NCBI GenBank assembly: GCA_036555615.1
Contig: DATBKZ010000021.1
Location: 1-28,508 of the forward strand
Length of the DNA: 28,508 nt
Reading direction: 5' to 3'
Source of the DNA: SG8-41 sp036555615
Lineage (GTDB): Bacteria; Pseudomonadota; Gammaproteobacteria; Burkholderiales; SG8-41
Shown here: one piece after another, positions 1 to 6,746 of the stretch
How the letters are laid out: each line of letters starts with the position of its first letter
Position numbering within the stretch: position 1 is the stretch's first letter
Position numbers and translations under genes: made by a program
The notes under the pieces: model-generated
What the model was told of the DNA's origin: nothing
The model's database searches: none
Seen by the model: only the letters and a program-made list of their open reading frames with translations

Positions 1-1
1 G

Positions 2-892
2 GTCTCGCGTCATGCCTCCTATCTGGATTTGCTCGCCCTCGATAGCGAGTACGATTACGATCCTTTCTGGGCCAAGTGCGTGGAACTAAAAGTGGCGGTC
101 ACGACACATTCAAGCGGCATGGGCTGGGGGAGTCGGCGCTCGATCACGAATTACATGTTCAACCACATCGGCCACTTCGGAGCATCCGGAGAGGCCATGT
201 GTAAGGCGCTGTTTTTCGGCGGAGTGACCCGGCGTTTTCCGACGCTGCCGTTTGGGTTCTTAGAAGGCGGCGTGAGCTGGGCCTGTAGCCTTTATGCCGA
301 CATGATCGAACATTGGAAAAAACGTAACACCCAAGCGATCGGCAACCTCGATCCGAAGTCAATGAACATCGAGCTGTTCAACCGTCTGCTTGTTGAATAC
401 GGCGAAGACATCATGAAGGGCATGTCGGCGGAGATCATGCAGGGGCTCACCCGGCCCGCGCGCCGTCCCTCGGGATTGGACGACTGGTCGAAGTGCCAAA
501 TCCAAACCATCGAGGATATCAGAGATCTGTTTGTTCCAAACTTCTTCTTTGGCTGCGAGGCGGATGATCGCATGGTTGCGTGGGCCTTCGACCGTAAAGT
601 GAACCCCATGGGAGCGCGCCTCGGCGCCATGATGAGCTCCGATATCGGCCATTGGGACGTAACCGACATGACCGAGGTGGTAGAAGAGGCTTACGAGCTG
701 GTGGAAGAGGGATTGATCAGCGAGGAGGACTTTCGCGACTTTACCTTCACCAACTCGGTTCGGCTTTATGCCGGCTTGAATCGGGATTTTTTCAAGGGAA
801 CCGTATGCGAATCCGCCGTCGATGGTTTTTTTAACGGCGGATCCGCACGCAAGGAAGCGTTATCCAGCGCGCATGCCGCGCAGCCTCGTTGA
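2..892 (+). CDS. Amidohydrolase family protein, 5'-truncated by window edge
   Basis: This is the C-terminal part of a metal-dependent TIM-barrel hydrolase of the amidohydrolase-2 (ACMSD-like) family. The reading frame is open to the window edge. An in-frame TTG at 29 is probably not the true start, because the residues before it continue the fold. Visible hallmarks are a histidine in a TTHSSG strand, which fits a barrel metal or active-site histidine, and a late SSDIGHWD segment carrying the conserved aspartate. The N-terminal HxH metal motif must lie upstream of the window. The substrate is unknown; family members hydrolyse or decarboxylate cyclic and carboxylic compounds. The gene converges on the operon ending at 1001. 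Its DNA is much less GC-rich than its neighbours: bases 301-420 contain 57 G+C of 120, against 41 of 60 at 1261-1320. That suggests a different origin or weaker codon selection. Confidence 0.82.
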   Translation, partial: VSRHASYLDLLALDSEYDYDPFWAKCVELKVAVTTHSSGMGWGSRRSITNYMFNHIGHFGASGEAMCKALFFGGVTRRFPTLPFGFLEGGVSWACSLYADMIEHWKKRNTQAIGNLDPKSMNIELFNRLLVEYGEDIMKGMSAEIMQGLTRPARRPSGLDDWSKCQIQTIEDIRDLFVPNFFFGCEADDRMVAWAFDRKVNPMGARLGAMMSSDIGHWDVTDMTEVVEEAYELVEEGLISEEDFRDFTFTNSVRLYAGLNRDFFKGTVCESAVDGFFNGGSARKEALSSAHAAQPR

Positions 893-1000
893 CGGCTAAA
901 CCGATGCAGGGCTTGAACGAAGTGAGCATTGGCCGACTAGAACGGCATCGGTGTTAATCTGCGTGACTGCTGCCGATACCTTGAACTTTGAACTGCGCCC
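893..1000. other. Convergent intergenic gap
   Basis: This short spacer separates the two converging stop codons of the amidohydrolase and the cytochrome-propeller gene. I see no convincing terminator hairpin, RNA gene or open frame. Its composition is close to that of the low-GC gene on its left rather than the operon on its right. Confidence 0.5.
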
Positions 1001-2251
1001 TCATGGACGTTTCACCGTCACCAACATAATGCGGTTGGTGCTGCTCTGGTGGATCAGTAAATTGCCCTCCCGGGTGGGCCTCATGTGCCTTATGATGCCG
1101 GCATAAATACCGCCGGATGGGATAGGCCAGCTTTGGAATCGTTCTGTCTTGGGGTCGAATCGCACCAGCGCATCCGGTCTCTGTCCCGATTCATTGTACC
1201 AGACGATACCATCCACCACCGCAATGGCGTAGGGGTGGGACTTCGGCCCGCTGGGCGAAGGCCACTCCTTGATCTCGCCGGACTTCGGGTCGTAGCGGCC
1301 GAGCCGTCCTTCGCCCGAGTTCACGTACCAGATCGTCCCGTCGCGATCGAAGGCGAGGCGCCGCACGGTTGCCTTGTCCCCCGGCACCTTGACCTCGGTC
1401 AGCGCCATGGTCGCCGGGTCGATGCGCACAATGCACCCGCGGCCGTTGCACGCGAACCACGGCGCGCCGTCCACGGGCGAGATCTTGATGCCATACGGCC
1501 TCGAGTTCGGGACCGTCATCGGGACGGTCCTGATCTCACCGGTCGCCGGATCGAGCCGGCCCACCCGGTTGCTCACCTGCATGGTGAACCACAGAATTCC
1601 CTTCGCGTCGAATATCGCCGAGTGCGGATCCTTCGCAGCGGGGTCGGGCATCTTGTACTCGGTGATTTTCTCCGTGCTCGGGTCGAGGTAGCCGATGGTG
1701 GCGTTGCCGTTGCCCATGTACCAGACGTTGCCCTTGGCGTCGAGCGTGACAGTGTGGGGCTTCGCCTTGACCGGCAGCTTGTATTCCTTGATCTCGCCGG
1801 TCCTGGGGTTGATGCGCCCGATCAGGTCGCTCCACTGCCCGGCGTACCAGATCATGCCGTCGGCCGCCTGGACGGGATCGCGCGAGCGGGAGCCGAGCGT
1901 CGGGGTCTGCCATTCCTTGAACACGACGCGCACGCTCCCGGCGATCAGCTTGGGCGCGCGCCGGCTGTTCGGCGGAAAGTTCGCCGCGAGATACTGCGTG
2001 ATGCCGTCCCGCACCTCGGGCGCCCCCGAGAGGTCGATCATCGTTCCGATCAGCTCCCGCCAGCCCTCGCGCGTGTAGCCCGAGCTGTTCAGGATCTCGC
2101 GCGACCGGTGGCACGCCAGGCACACCGCCTCGACCTGCTCCTTGCCGGCGCCCTCGGGCAGTCCTGACGGCTTGCCCTGCGCCGGGGCGTGAACGGGTGC
2201 GAGCGCAAGGACAGCGGCAACCACCCAAGGTGCGTTCAACGTTCGCAGCAT
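1001..2251 (-). CDS. Secreted c-type cytochrome / Vgb-like beta-propeller fusion protein
   Basis: The protein has about 416 residues. The N-terminus is a Sec signal peptide (hydrophobic stretch about 9-20, likely cleavage after the APA near residue 24). A small cytochrome c domain follows, with one heme-binding CLACH motif at residues 44-48. From about residue 115 there are repeated blades of the type GxIxxYxLP and GNVWYxGxxxxxIGxxDP, characteristic of the virginiamycin-B-lyase-like (NHL/streptogramin-lyase) propeller. It should act in the periplasm. Streptogramin lyase activity should not be assumed, since many such proteins in proteobacteria have no known substrate. I chose the ATG at 2249-2251 over one 27 bases upstream because GGAG lies 7 bases before it and the signal peptide begins there. 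It is the last gene of the operon, 40 bases after the LeuD-like gene. An electron-accepting or sensing role for a periplasmic oxidation is inference. Confidence 0.8.
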   Translation of the reverse strand: MLRTLNAPWVVAAVLALAPVHAPAQGKPSGLPEGAGKEQVEAVCLACHRSREILNSSGYTREGWRELIGTMIDLSGAPEVRDGITQYLAANFPPNSRRAPKLIAGSVRVVFKEWQTPTLGSRSRDPVQAADGMIWYAGQWSDLIGRINPRTGEIKEYKLPVKAKPHTVTLDAKGNVWYMGNGNATIGYLDPSTEKITEYKMPDPAAKDPHSAIFDAKGILWFTMQVSNRVGRLDPATGEIRTVPMTVPNSRPYGIKISPVDGAPWFACNGRGCIVRIDPATMALTEVKVPGDKATVRRLAFDRDGTIWYVNSGEGRLGRYDPKSGEIKEWPSPSGPKSHPYAIAVVDGIVWYNESGQRPDALVRFDPKTERFQSWPIPSGGIYAGIIRHMRPTREGNLLIHQSSTNRIMLVTVKRP

Positions 2252-2258
2252 CTTCTCT

Positions 2259-2262
2259 CTCC
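2259..2262 (-). promoter_or_regulatory. Shine-Dalgarno for cytochrome-propeller gene
   Basis: GGAG, within a longer purine-rich run, ends seven bases before the ATG at 2251. It supports that start over the upstream in-frame ATG at 2278. Confidence 0.55.
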
Positions 2263-2291
2263 CCCAGTCATGATTCACATCGCAATTCGCC

Positions 2292-2792
2292 TCACGCTCT
2301 GGGAGCGATGAGGCCCTCTTTCTCGAGCAGCGGATAGATCCCGCCTGCTTTCACCAGCTCCATCAGCTGCGGTGGGATCGGACGCCCCTGGAGCGTGACG
2401 CCGCGGGTGACGTTGCGCACGACCGAGGCGTCGAAGTCCACTTCCGCGGTCTCCCCCTCCTGGAACGCGGCATCGACGCCCGGGCATTCCATCGCCGGAA
2501 AGGCGAAGTTCACGCAGTTGCGGAAGAACAGGCCGTTGATCGAGGGGGCAACCAGGCAGGCGAGGCCGAGGTTCTTCAGCGAGCGCGCCGCCGGACGGCT
2601 CGATCCCATGCCGAAGTTCTTGCCGCCGACGATGATGTCGCCCGGCTTCACCTCCTTCACCCAGCCGGGGCGGTTGGCCTGAAAAACATACTTCGGCTGC
2701 TCTTCCGCCGGCAGGTAGAACGCCTGCACCGGCAGGATGAGGTCGGTGTTGATGTTGTCGCCGAACTTCCAGACTCGGGCCTTGAATTTCAT
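2292..2792 (-). CDS. Aconitase-superfamily hydro-lyase, small (LeuD-like) subunit
   Basis: At 166 residues this is the normal size for the swivel-domain subunit of isopropylmalate dehydratase-type enzymes. Landmarks are GDNINTD at residues 11-17 and GGKNFGMGSSR at 56-66, the family's GxNFGxGSSR substrate-carboxylate motif. The usual EH after GSSR is replaced by PA, so this is a divergent branch. It should pair with the large subunit encoded immediately upstream (gap about 31 bases) to hydrate or dehydrate a C4-C7 dicarboxylic acid. No leuA or leuB lies nearby, and the neighbours are a lyase and CoA-linked enzymes. A catabolic substrate such as a maleate, citraconate or dimethylmaleate derivative is therefore more likely than leucine biosynthesis (inference). 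The ATG at 2790-2792 is preceded by a GAGGGA-type ribosome site. Confidence 0.85.
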   Translation of the reverse strand: MKFKARVWKFGDNINTDLILPVQAFYLPAEEQPKYVFQANRPGWVKEVKPGDIIVGGKNFGMGSSRPAARSLKNLGLACLVAPSINGLFFRNCVNFAFPAMECPGVDAAFQEGETAEVDFDASVVRNVTRGVTLQGRPIPPQLMELVKAGGIYPLLEKEGLIAPRA

Positions 2793-2801
2793 CGCGTCCC
2801 T

Positions 2802-2826
2802 CTCGCTCGTCGCTCGTTACCGGTCA
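2802..2826. repeat. Seven-base-period repeat, LeuC/LeuD-like junction
   Basis: Read on the minus strand, the gap between the two subunit genes contains heptads related to GTAACGA, GCGACGA and GCGAGAG. This is one member of the dispersed heptad family described in the findings. It starts at the stop codon of the large-subunit gene and runs up to the ribosome-binding region of the small-subunit gene. Confidence 0.5.
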
Positions 2827-4077
2827 GTTCAGGAACTCGCGCGGATCGGTGATCACGCCGCGGATCGCGGAGGCCGCGACCGTCGCCGGAGATCCCATGT
2901 AGATCTTCGCGCTCGAGTCGCCCATGCGGCCCTTGAAGTTGCGCGTGCTCGCCGTAATGCAGGTTTCGTCGGGGCCCAGGATTCCCAGGTGCCCGCCCCC
3001 GCACGCACCGCAGGTCGCGGGCGTCACGACCGCGCCGGACTCCACGAGTGCGCTCACGATGCCGGCGCGCGCCGCCTCGCGAAACACGCTCTGTGATCCG
3101 GGCGTGACGATCAGCCGCACGGTGGACGCCACGCGCTTGCCGCGGAGGATGCGCGCCGCAAGCTCCAGGTCGTCCATCGTGCCGTTCGCGCACGAGCCGA
3201 TGAACGCCTGGTCAATGCGCCTTCCAGCTGCCGCCGCGACCGGCCGCGAGTTCTCGATGACGGTGTCCGGAAATGCAACCAGCGGCTCCAGCGTCCCCAG
3301 ATCCACCTTGCGGGTTTCCAGGTACTTCGCGTCCTGGTCCGGGTATACCGGATCGAATGGCGCGGAATTGCGCGCGCGCACCCAGTCGAGCATCGTCGAA
3401 TCGGGCTCGAACGTAGAGAATTCGGCCGAAAGCTCCGCGGACATCGTCGTGAGCGTCTTGCGCGCGGCGATCGAGAGCCCTGCGACGCCGGGGCCGCCCC
3501 ATTCGATGTTCTGCGTCGCGTGGTCGCCATGCTTGCCGGCGATCTGCAGGAAAGCATCCTTCGTCGTTACCGCGGGCGAGAGCTTGCCGGCCAACTCGTA
3601 GCGCACGGTCTCGCCCACCCGGAACCAGGTATGTCCCTTGATTGCCGAATAAACGACGTCGGGCTCGCCAACGCCGCGCGCGATGCAGTTGAACACGCCG
3701 CCGCTGCACGTGTGCGAGTCGCTGCAGACGAGCACGGTCCCGGGCAGCGCGTAGCCGTGGTCCGCAACGAGCTGATGGCTGATGCCCTGGTCGTAGCCGA
3801 TGTCATGGAAGCGCTTGATGCCGAACTTCTCGACGAAGCGCCGGCCCGTGCGGTGCGCGGCTGCGGCGTCCTCCGTTGCCGCGGGCGCCCGGTGGTCGAA
3901 CACGACGACGAGACGGGCGGGGTCGTGCAGCTTCTGAATCTCGCGCCAGCGGCTCGGCATGAAGCTGTTGTCGATCATCACCACGGTGTCCACCTCGACC
4001 GTGACCAGATCGCCCGGCGCGACCTTCTTCTGGCCGCTCTTCCTGGCCAGAATCTTCTCGGCTATCGTCATTCCCAT
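2824..4077 (-). CDS. Aconitase-superfamily hydro-lyase, large (LeuC-like) subunit
   Basis: The protein has about 417 residues, the size of IPM dehydratase, homoaconitase or dimethylmaleate hydratase large subunits. The three [4Fe-4S] ligand cysteines are present: C296 in FIGSCANG, and C356 and C359 in CGACGGG. The DSHT active-site segment lies at 120-123, and the C-terminal TRNFKGRMG block at about 378-386. It catalyses stereospecific addition or removal of water on a dicarboxylate together with the LeuD-like subunit. The ATG at 4075-4077 is chosen because GGAG lies five bases upstream; an ATG two codons further in is also possible. The longer open frame to 4110 has no such site. The adjacent upstream gene is an ICL/PEPM lyase. 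Known relatives of this pairing are the dimethylmaleate hydratase and dimethylmalate lyase of nicotinate fermentation, so an alkylmaleate hydratase is a reasonable but unproven guess. Confidence 0.87.
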   Translation of the reverse strand: MGMTIAEKILARKSGQKKVAPGDLVTVEVDTVVMIDNSFMPSRWREIQKLHDPARLVVVFDHRAPAATEDAAAAHRTGRRFVEKFGIKRFHDIGYDQGISHQLVADHGYALPGTVLVCSDSHTCSGGVFNCIARGVGEPDVVYSAIKGHTWFRVGETVRYELAGKLSPAVTTKDAFLQIAGKHGDHATQNIEWGGPGVAGLSIAARKTLTTMSAELSAEFSTFEPDSTMLDWVRARNSAPFDPVYPDQDAKYLETRKVDLGTLEPLVAFPDTVIENSRPVAAAAGRRIDQAFIGSCANGTMDDLELAARILRGKRVASTVRLIVTPGSQSVFREAARAGIVSALVESGAVVTPATCGACGGGHLGILGPDETCITASTRNFKGRMGDSSAKIYMGSPATVAASAIRGVITDPREFLN

Positions 4078-4082
4078 GTTGG

Positions 4083-4108
4083 CTCCGCTCCTCGCTCGTT
4101 GCTCGTGC
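4083..4108. repeat. Seven-base-period repeat upstream of LeuC-like gene
   Basis: On the minus strand this reads as heptads related to ACGAGCA, ACGAGCG and AGGAGCG. It is a degenerate member of the dispersed heptad family. Its last units supply the GGAG (4083-4086) that serves as the ribosome-binding site of the LeuC-like gene. Confidence 0.5.
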
Positions 4109-4111
4109 AAG

Positions 4112-4182
4112 AAAAGGTGTCAGGAACCTTTTCTTGACCCTGTTCCTCAGCAATCCCCAAAAAAAAGGTTCCTGACACCTTT
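4112..4182. repeat. REP-like inverted pair between lyase and LeuC-like genes
   Basis: Two oppositely oriented copies of a unit with core GGTGTCAGGAACC lie at 4115-4127 and 4168-4180, each flanked by A/T runs and separated by about 40 bases. The arrangement can fold into a long stem-loop and resembles a BIME-type pair of REP elements. One arm ends within about ten bases of the lyase stop codon at 4189-4191. It may stabilise, attenuate or separate the transcripts within the operon (inference). No transposase is visible in the window. Confidence 0.75.
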
Positions 4183-4188
4183 ATTGGG

Positions 4189-5082
4189 TCAACCGCCGGC
4201 GTATCGCCGCTCGAGCTCGTCCAGCTCCTGCATGCCCATGAGGTCATTCAGCTCTTCGAAGGAGACCTGGAGATCCGTGCGCTCGACGAGGCGGTGCTTG
4301 CCGAGCACTTCATCCTTGAACACCGCCATGGCGTTCATCATGCCCCGGAGCGCCGCGGTCGTGAGCAGCCGTGGATAGCTCACCACCGCGACACCGAGCG
4401 CTTCGAGCTCTTTCGGCGTCATGAGCGGTGTCGTCTTCCTCGTGCGCATGCCGAGGCCCATGTTGACAATGAGCGGCTTGGGCACGCCCTTCGCGACCTT
4501 CGCAACGTCCGCCTTCGACAGCAGCGCATCGGCGTAAAGGCAGTCCGCGCCGGCTTGCGCATACAGGTTGAGGCGCCGGATCGCCTCGTCCACGCCGTGC
4601 GTGCCGGCGGCATCGGTGCGCGCGATGATGACGAAGTCGGGATCGAGGCGGGCATCGCACGCGGCTCTCACTTTCTGCACCATCTCCTCCGCCGGGATCA
4701 CGCTCTTTCCCTTCATGTGCCCGCAGCGCTTCGGCCACACCTGGTCCTCGAACATGACGGCGGCCACTCCCGCCTTCTCGAACGCGCGCGTCGCGAAGTA
4801 AACGCTCATGGCGTTGCCGTAGCCGGTGTCGGCATCAGCGCGCAGCAGCAGGTTGCAGCAGTCGGCCAGGCGCCGCGCGTTGGCGACGTTCTCATCCAGC
4901 CCCATCACGCCGCGGTCGGCCCAGCCGAGGCGGCTCTCGGAAGTCCCGGCGCCGGTGATCGAGGCGGACTTGAAGCCCGCCTTCTCCACCAGCCGCGCGC
5001 TGTAGCCATCGTAGACGCCCGGGGTGACGAGGATCTCGGGAGCGTTGATCAGCTCCCTCAGCTGGCGGCCCTTGCTTGCCAT
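4189..5082 (-). CDS. Isocitrate lyase/PEP mutase-family lyase (alkylmalate lyase-like)
   Basis: The protein has about 297 residues and belongs to the ICL/PEPM superfamily of Mg2+-dependent TIM-barrel enzymes that cleave or form C-C bonds next to a carboxylate. Visible motifs are DADTGYGN at 83-90, with the metal-binding aspartates, and FEDQ at 111-114. KRCGH at 118-122 carries the cysteine loop typical of the lyase branch (methylisocitrate lyase, dimethylmalate lyase) rather than the phosphonomutases. ARTDA follows. Products would be an oxo acid such as pyruvate plus a small carboxylate. GTG and ATG are adjacent at the start; ATG at 5080-5082 is used here. It lies downstream of the racemase-like gene and upstream of the LeuC/LeuD-like pair, so hydration followed by lyase cleavage is the natural reading. 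Carboxyphosphonoenolpyruvate mutase or oxaloacetate decarboxylase function is an alternative. Confidence 0.85.
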   Translation of the reverse strand: MASKGRQLRELINAPEILVTPGVYDGYSARLVEKAGFKSASITGAGTSESRLGWADRGVMGLDENVANARRLADCCNLLLRADADTGYGNAMSVYFATRAFEKAGVAAVMFEDQVWPKRCGHMKGKSVIPAEEMVQKVRAACDARLDPDFVIIARTDAAGTHGVDEAIRRLNLYAQAGADCLYADALLSKADVAKVAKGVPKPLIVNMGLGMRTRKTTPLMTPKELEALGVAVVSYPRLLTTAALRGMMNAMAVFKDEVLGKHRLVERTDLQVSFEELNDLMGMQELDELERRYAGG

Positions 5083-5145
5083 CACGGGTTCAGACGGGGT
5101 TGACCGGGGAGGTCGAATCTTAGCACTCCGTTAGGTGCCTCAACG

Positions 5146-5889
5146 TCAGAGGCTCGCCAGCACCTTGCCCCAGCGCGGATCGGGAAGGTGCGGCACATGC
5201 CTCGCCGCGTGAAGCGCCGCCCACGTGGTGGAAAGAATATTGAGCAGCACCGGCCGGCCATGGGCGGCCTCGAGCAGCGGCACGGCATGGATGGCGTACC
5301 ACAAGCCGCCCGGCATCAGGAGTGCCTGCGCGCTCGGGGCTTCACGCAGGACCTCGCCGCCGAGGTCAAGCGCGAGCAGATGGTCAGCGGCCGCGCTTGC
5401 CTGCTTGTTCTCCTCCAGCGAGCGGGGGCGCGAGCGACAGGCGATGACTTCGACCCCGGCGTCGGCGAGATAACGGATGAGCGCGGCGTTCACCGCCTCG
5501 GGCCAGCGCGTCGCCAGCGCGATCCGGGTTGCGCCGAGGTGCCGCAGTACGGCAATGTGCGCCTCGAGATCCGTGTCGCAGGGCAAGCCGGTGCGGGACT
5601 CGCCTTCAGCGAGTATCTCGCGCATCGTCTTCCGCCCGAGCGCGGCGGCGACCGGAACGCCGGAGAGGGCTATGCGGTTGACCTTCTTCTGCGCGAGCAG
5701 ATCGAAGCGGCTGCGGAGCGCGGGCAGCTCGTGCTCGACGGCGGCCGCGGTGTAGTCCTTCAGGTCGAGCCCCGTCGTCACCAGCATCATGCCCTTGGGT
5801 GCGACGCGGTAGAACTGGTAGGCGTCGAGGTCCGTGTACGGGTGCGGAATGACGTAACCCAGGTGATACCACGGGCTGATGACACTCAT
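5146..5889 (-). CDS. Asp/Glu racemase-fold protein (maleate isomerase-like), catalytic cysteines absent
   Basis: The protein has 247 residues and shows the alpha/beta pattern of the maleate isomerase, arylmalonate decarboxylase and Asp/Glu racemase superfamily. An N-terminal GYVIPHPYTD segment is followed by a helix-strand repeat and a duplicated second half. Where relatives carry the first catalytic cysteine, this protein reads ALSGVP. Where they carry the second, in an FVSC-type strand end, it reads LLMPGG. Its only cysteines are in GLPCDTD and VIACRS. It may therefore use another mechanism or be non-catalytic. It starts at ATG 5887-5889, nine bases after the SDR gene, so translation is probably coupled. 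It is grouped with the lyase and hydro-lyase genes, suggesting action on the same dicarboxylate. The fold assignment is moderately sure; the function is open. Confidence 0.65.
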   Translation of the reverse strand: MSVISPWYHLGYVIPHPYTDLDAYQFYRVAPKGMMLVTTGLDLKDYTAAAVEHELPALRSRFDLLAQKKVNRIALSGVPVAAALGRKTMREILAEGESRTGLPCDTDLEAHIAVLRHLGATRIALATRWPEAVNAALIRYLADAGVEVIACRSRPRSLEENKQASAAADHLLALDLGGEVLREAPSAQALLMPGGLWYAIHAVPLLEAAHGRPVLLNILSTTWAALHAARHVPHLPDPRWGKVLASL

Positions 5890-5898
5890 ATGCCTATC

Positions 5899-6675
5899 TC
5901 ACCAGGCAACCGTGCCCCCATCTACCGGGATGACGGTTCCGGTCATGAAGGTCGAAGCGTCGGAGGCGAGCAGCACTGCAATACCCTTGAGGTCATCCGC
6001 CCCCCCGATGTGGCCGAGCGGAATCCGGCGGTCGATGTTCTCCTTATTGCGCTCGTAGAGCTTCTGGTTGAGCGGCGTCAGGAAGAAGCCCGGGCAGATC
6101 GCGTTCACGCGGATCCCGTGCCGGGCCCACTTCACCGCGAGATCGCGGGTGAAATTGACGAGCGCCCCTTTGCTCGTGGAGTAGACGACCGAGTCGTAGG
6201 CCTTGGGGTCACGGCCCCGCAACCCGGCGATCGAGGCAATATTGATGATGCTGCCTTTTTTCGCCTTGATCATCTCGCGGCCAAAGATCTGCGAGCAGAT
6301 GAAGGGCGCGGTGACGTTTAAATCCATCACCTGCTGCCAGCGCTCGAGCGGCATCTCCTCCGCGGGCGCGACCCAGGCGCGGCCGGCATTGTTGACGAGC
6401 ACGTCCACGCGCCCGAATTTCCTCAGCGTCGCGTCCTTCAGTGTCTCGACTTGCTCCGGCTTCGTGACGTCGCACCCGACAGCGAGCGCTTTCACGCCGA
6501 GCTTCTCGATCTCCGTTGCCGCCTGCTCGCAATTTTCGAGCTGGCGCGAGCACACGACGATGTTCGAGCCGGCCTCCGCGAGCCCGGTCGCCATCTGCAG
6601 CCCGAGCCCGGTCGCTCCGCCTGTCACGATGCTGACTCGACCCTGGAGATTGAACAGGTGTTTGACGCTTGCCAT
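5899..6675 (-). CDS. Short-chain dehydrogenase/reductase (SDR)
   Basis: This is a classical SDR of 258 residues. The nucleotide-binding TGGATGLG motif lies at 18-25 and NNAG at 95-98. The catalytic tetrad is N120, S148, Y165 and K169. A PG segment follows the active site, and the protein ends in the usual GTVIPVDGG block. Cysteine and arginine after the second strand (CSRQ) fit NADP(H) use, but this is weak evidence. It oxidises an alcohol or reduces a keto group; the operon context suggests a hydroxy-acid or hydroxyacyl intermediate. It looks closest to the gluconate 5-dehydrogenase or 3-oxoacyl reductase type, but the substrate cannot be read from the sequence. A palindromic repeat lies between it and the acyl-CoA dehydrogenase gene. 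Confidence 0.9.
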   Translation of the reverse strand: MASVKHLFNLQGRVSIVTGGATGLGLQMATGLAEAGSNIVVCSRQLENCEQAATEIEKLGVKALAVGCDVTKPEQVETLKDATLRKFGRVDVLVNNAGRAWVAPAEEMPLERWQQVMDLNVTAPFICSQIFGREMIKAKKGSIINIASIAGLRGRDPKAYDSVVYSTSKGALVNFTRDLAVKWARHGIRVNAICPGFFLTPLNQKLYERNKENIDRRIPLGHIGGADDLKGIAVLLASDASTFMTGTVIPVDGGTVAW

Positions 6676-6691
6676 ATGAATTCCCTTCTCC

Positions 6692-6731
6692 CCCTCACCC
6701 TACCCTCTCCCCCGGGGCTCGGGGGAGAGGG
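6692..6731. repeat. Palindromic CCCTCTCCC-type hairpin repeat, copy 1
   Basis: A perfect 12-base-pair stem (6703-6714 with 6720-6731) with a five-base loop is preceded by CCCTCACCCTA. A second related copy occurs at 14974-15010. It lies between the acyl-CoA dehydrogenase stop and the SDR start. Such hairpins are dispersed intergenic repeats in many proteobacteria. An effect on transcript processing is possible, but there is no T-run for intrinsic termination. Confidence 0.75.
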
Positions 6732-6746
6732 GGACAAAGAATTCCA

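Noticed and set aside
2292..4077. Leucine biosynthesis leuCD
   Set aside because: The subunits belong to the family, but no leuA or leuB is near, the small-subunit motif is altered and the context is catabolic, so the gene symbols were not assigned.
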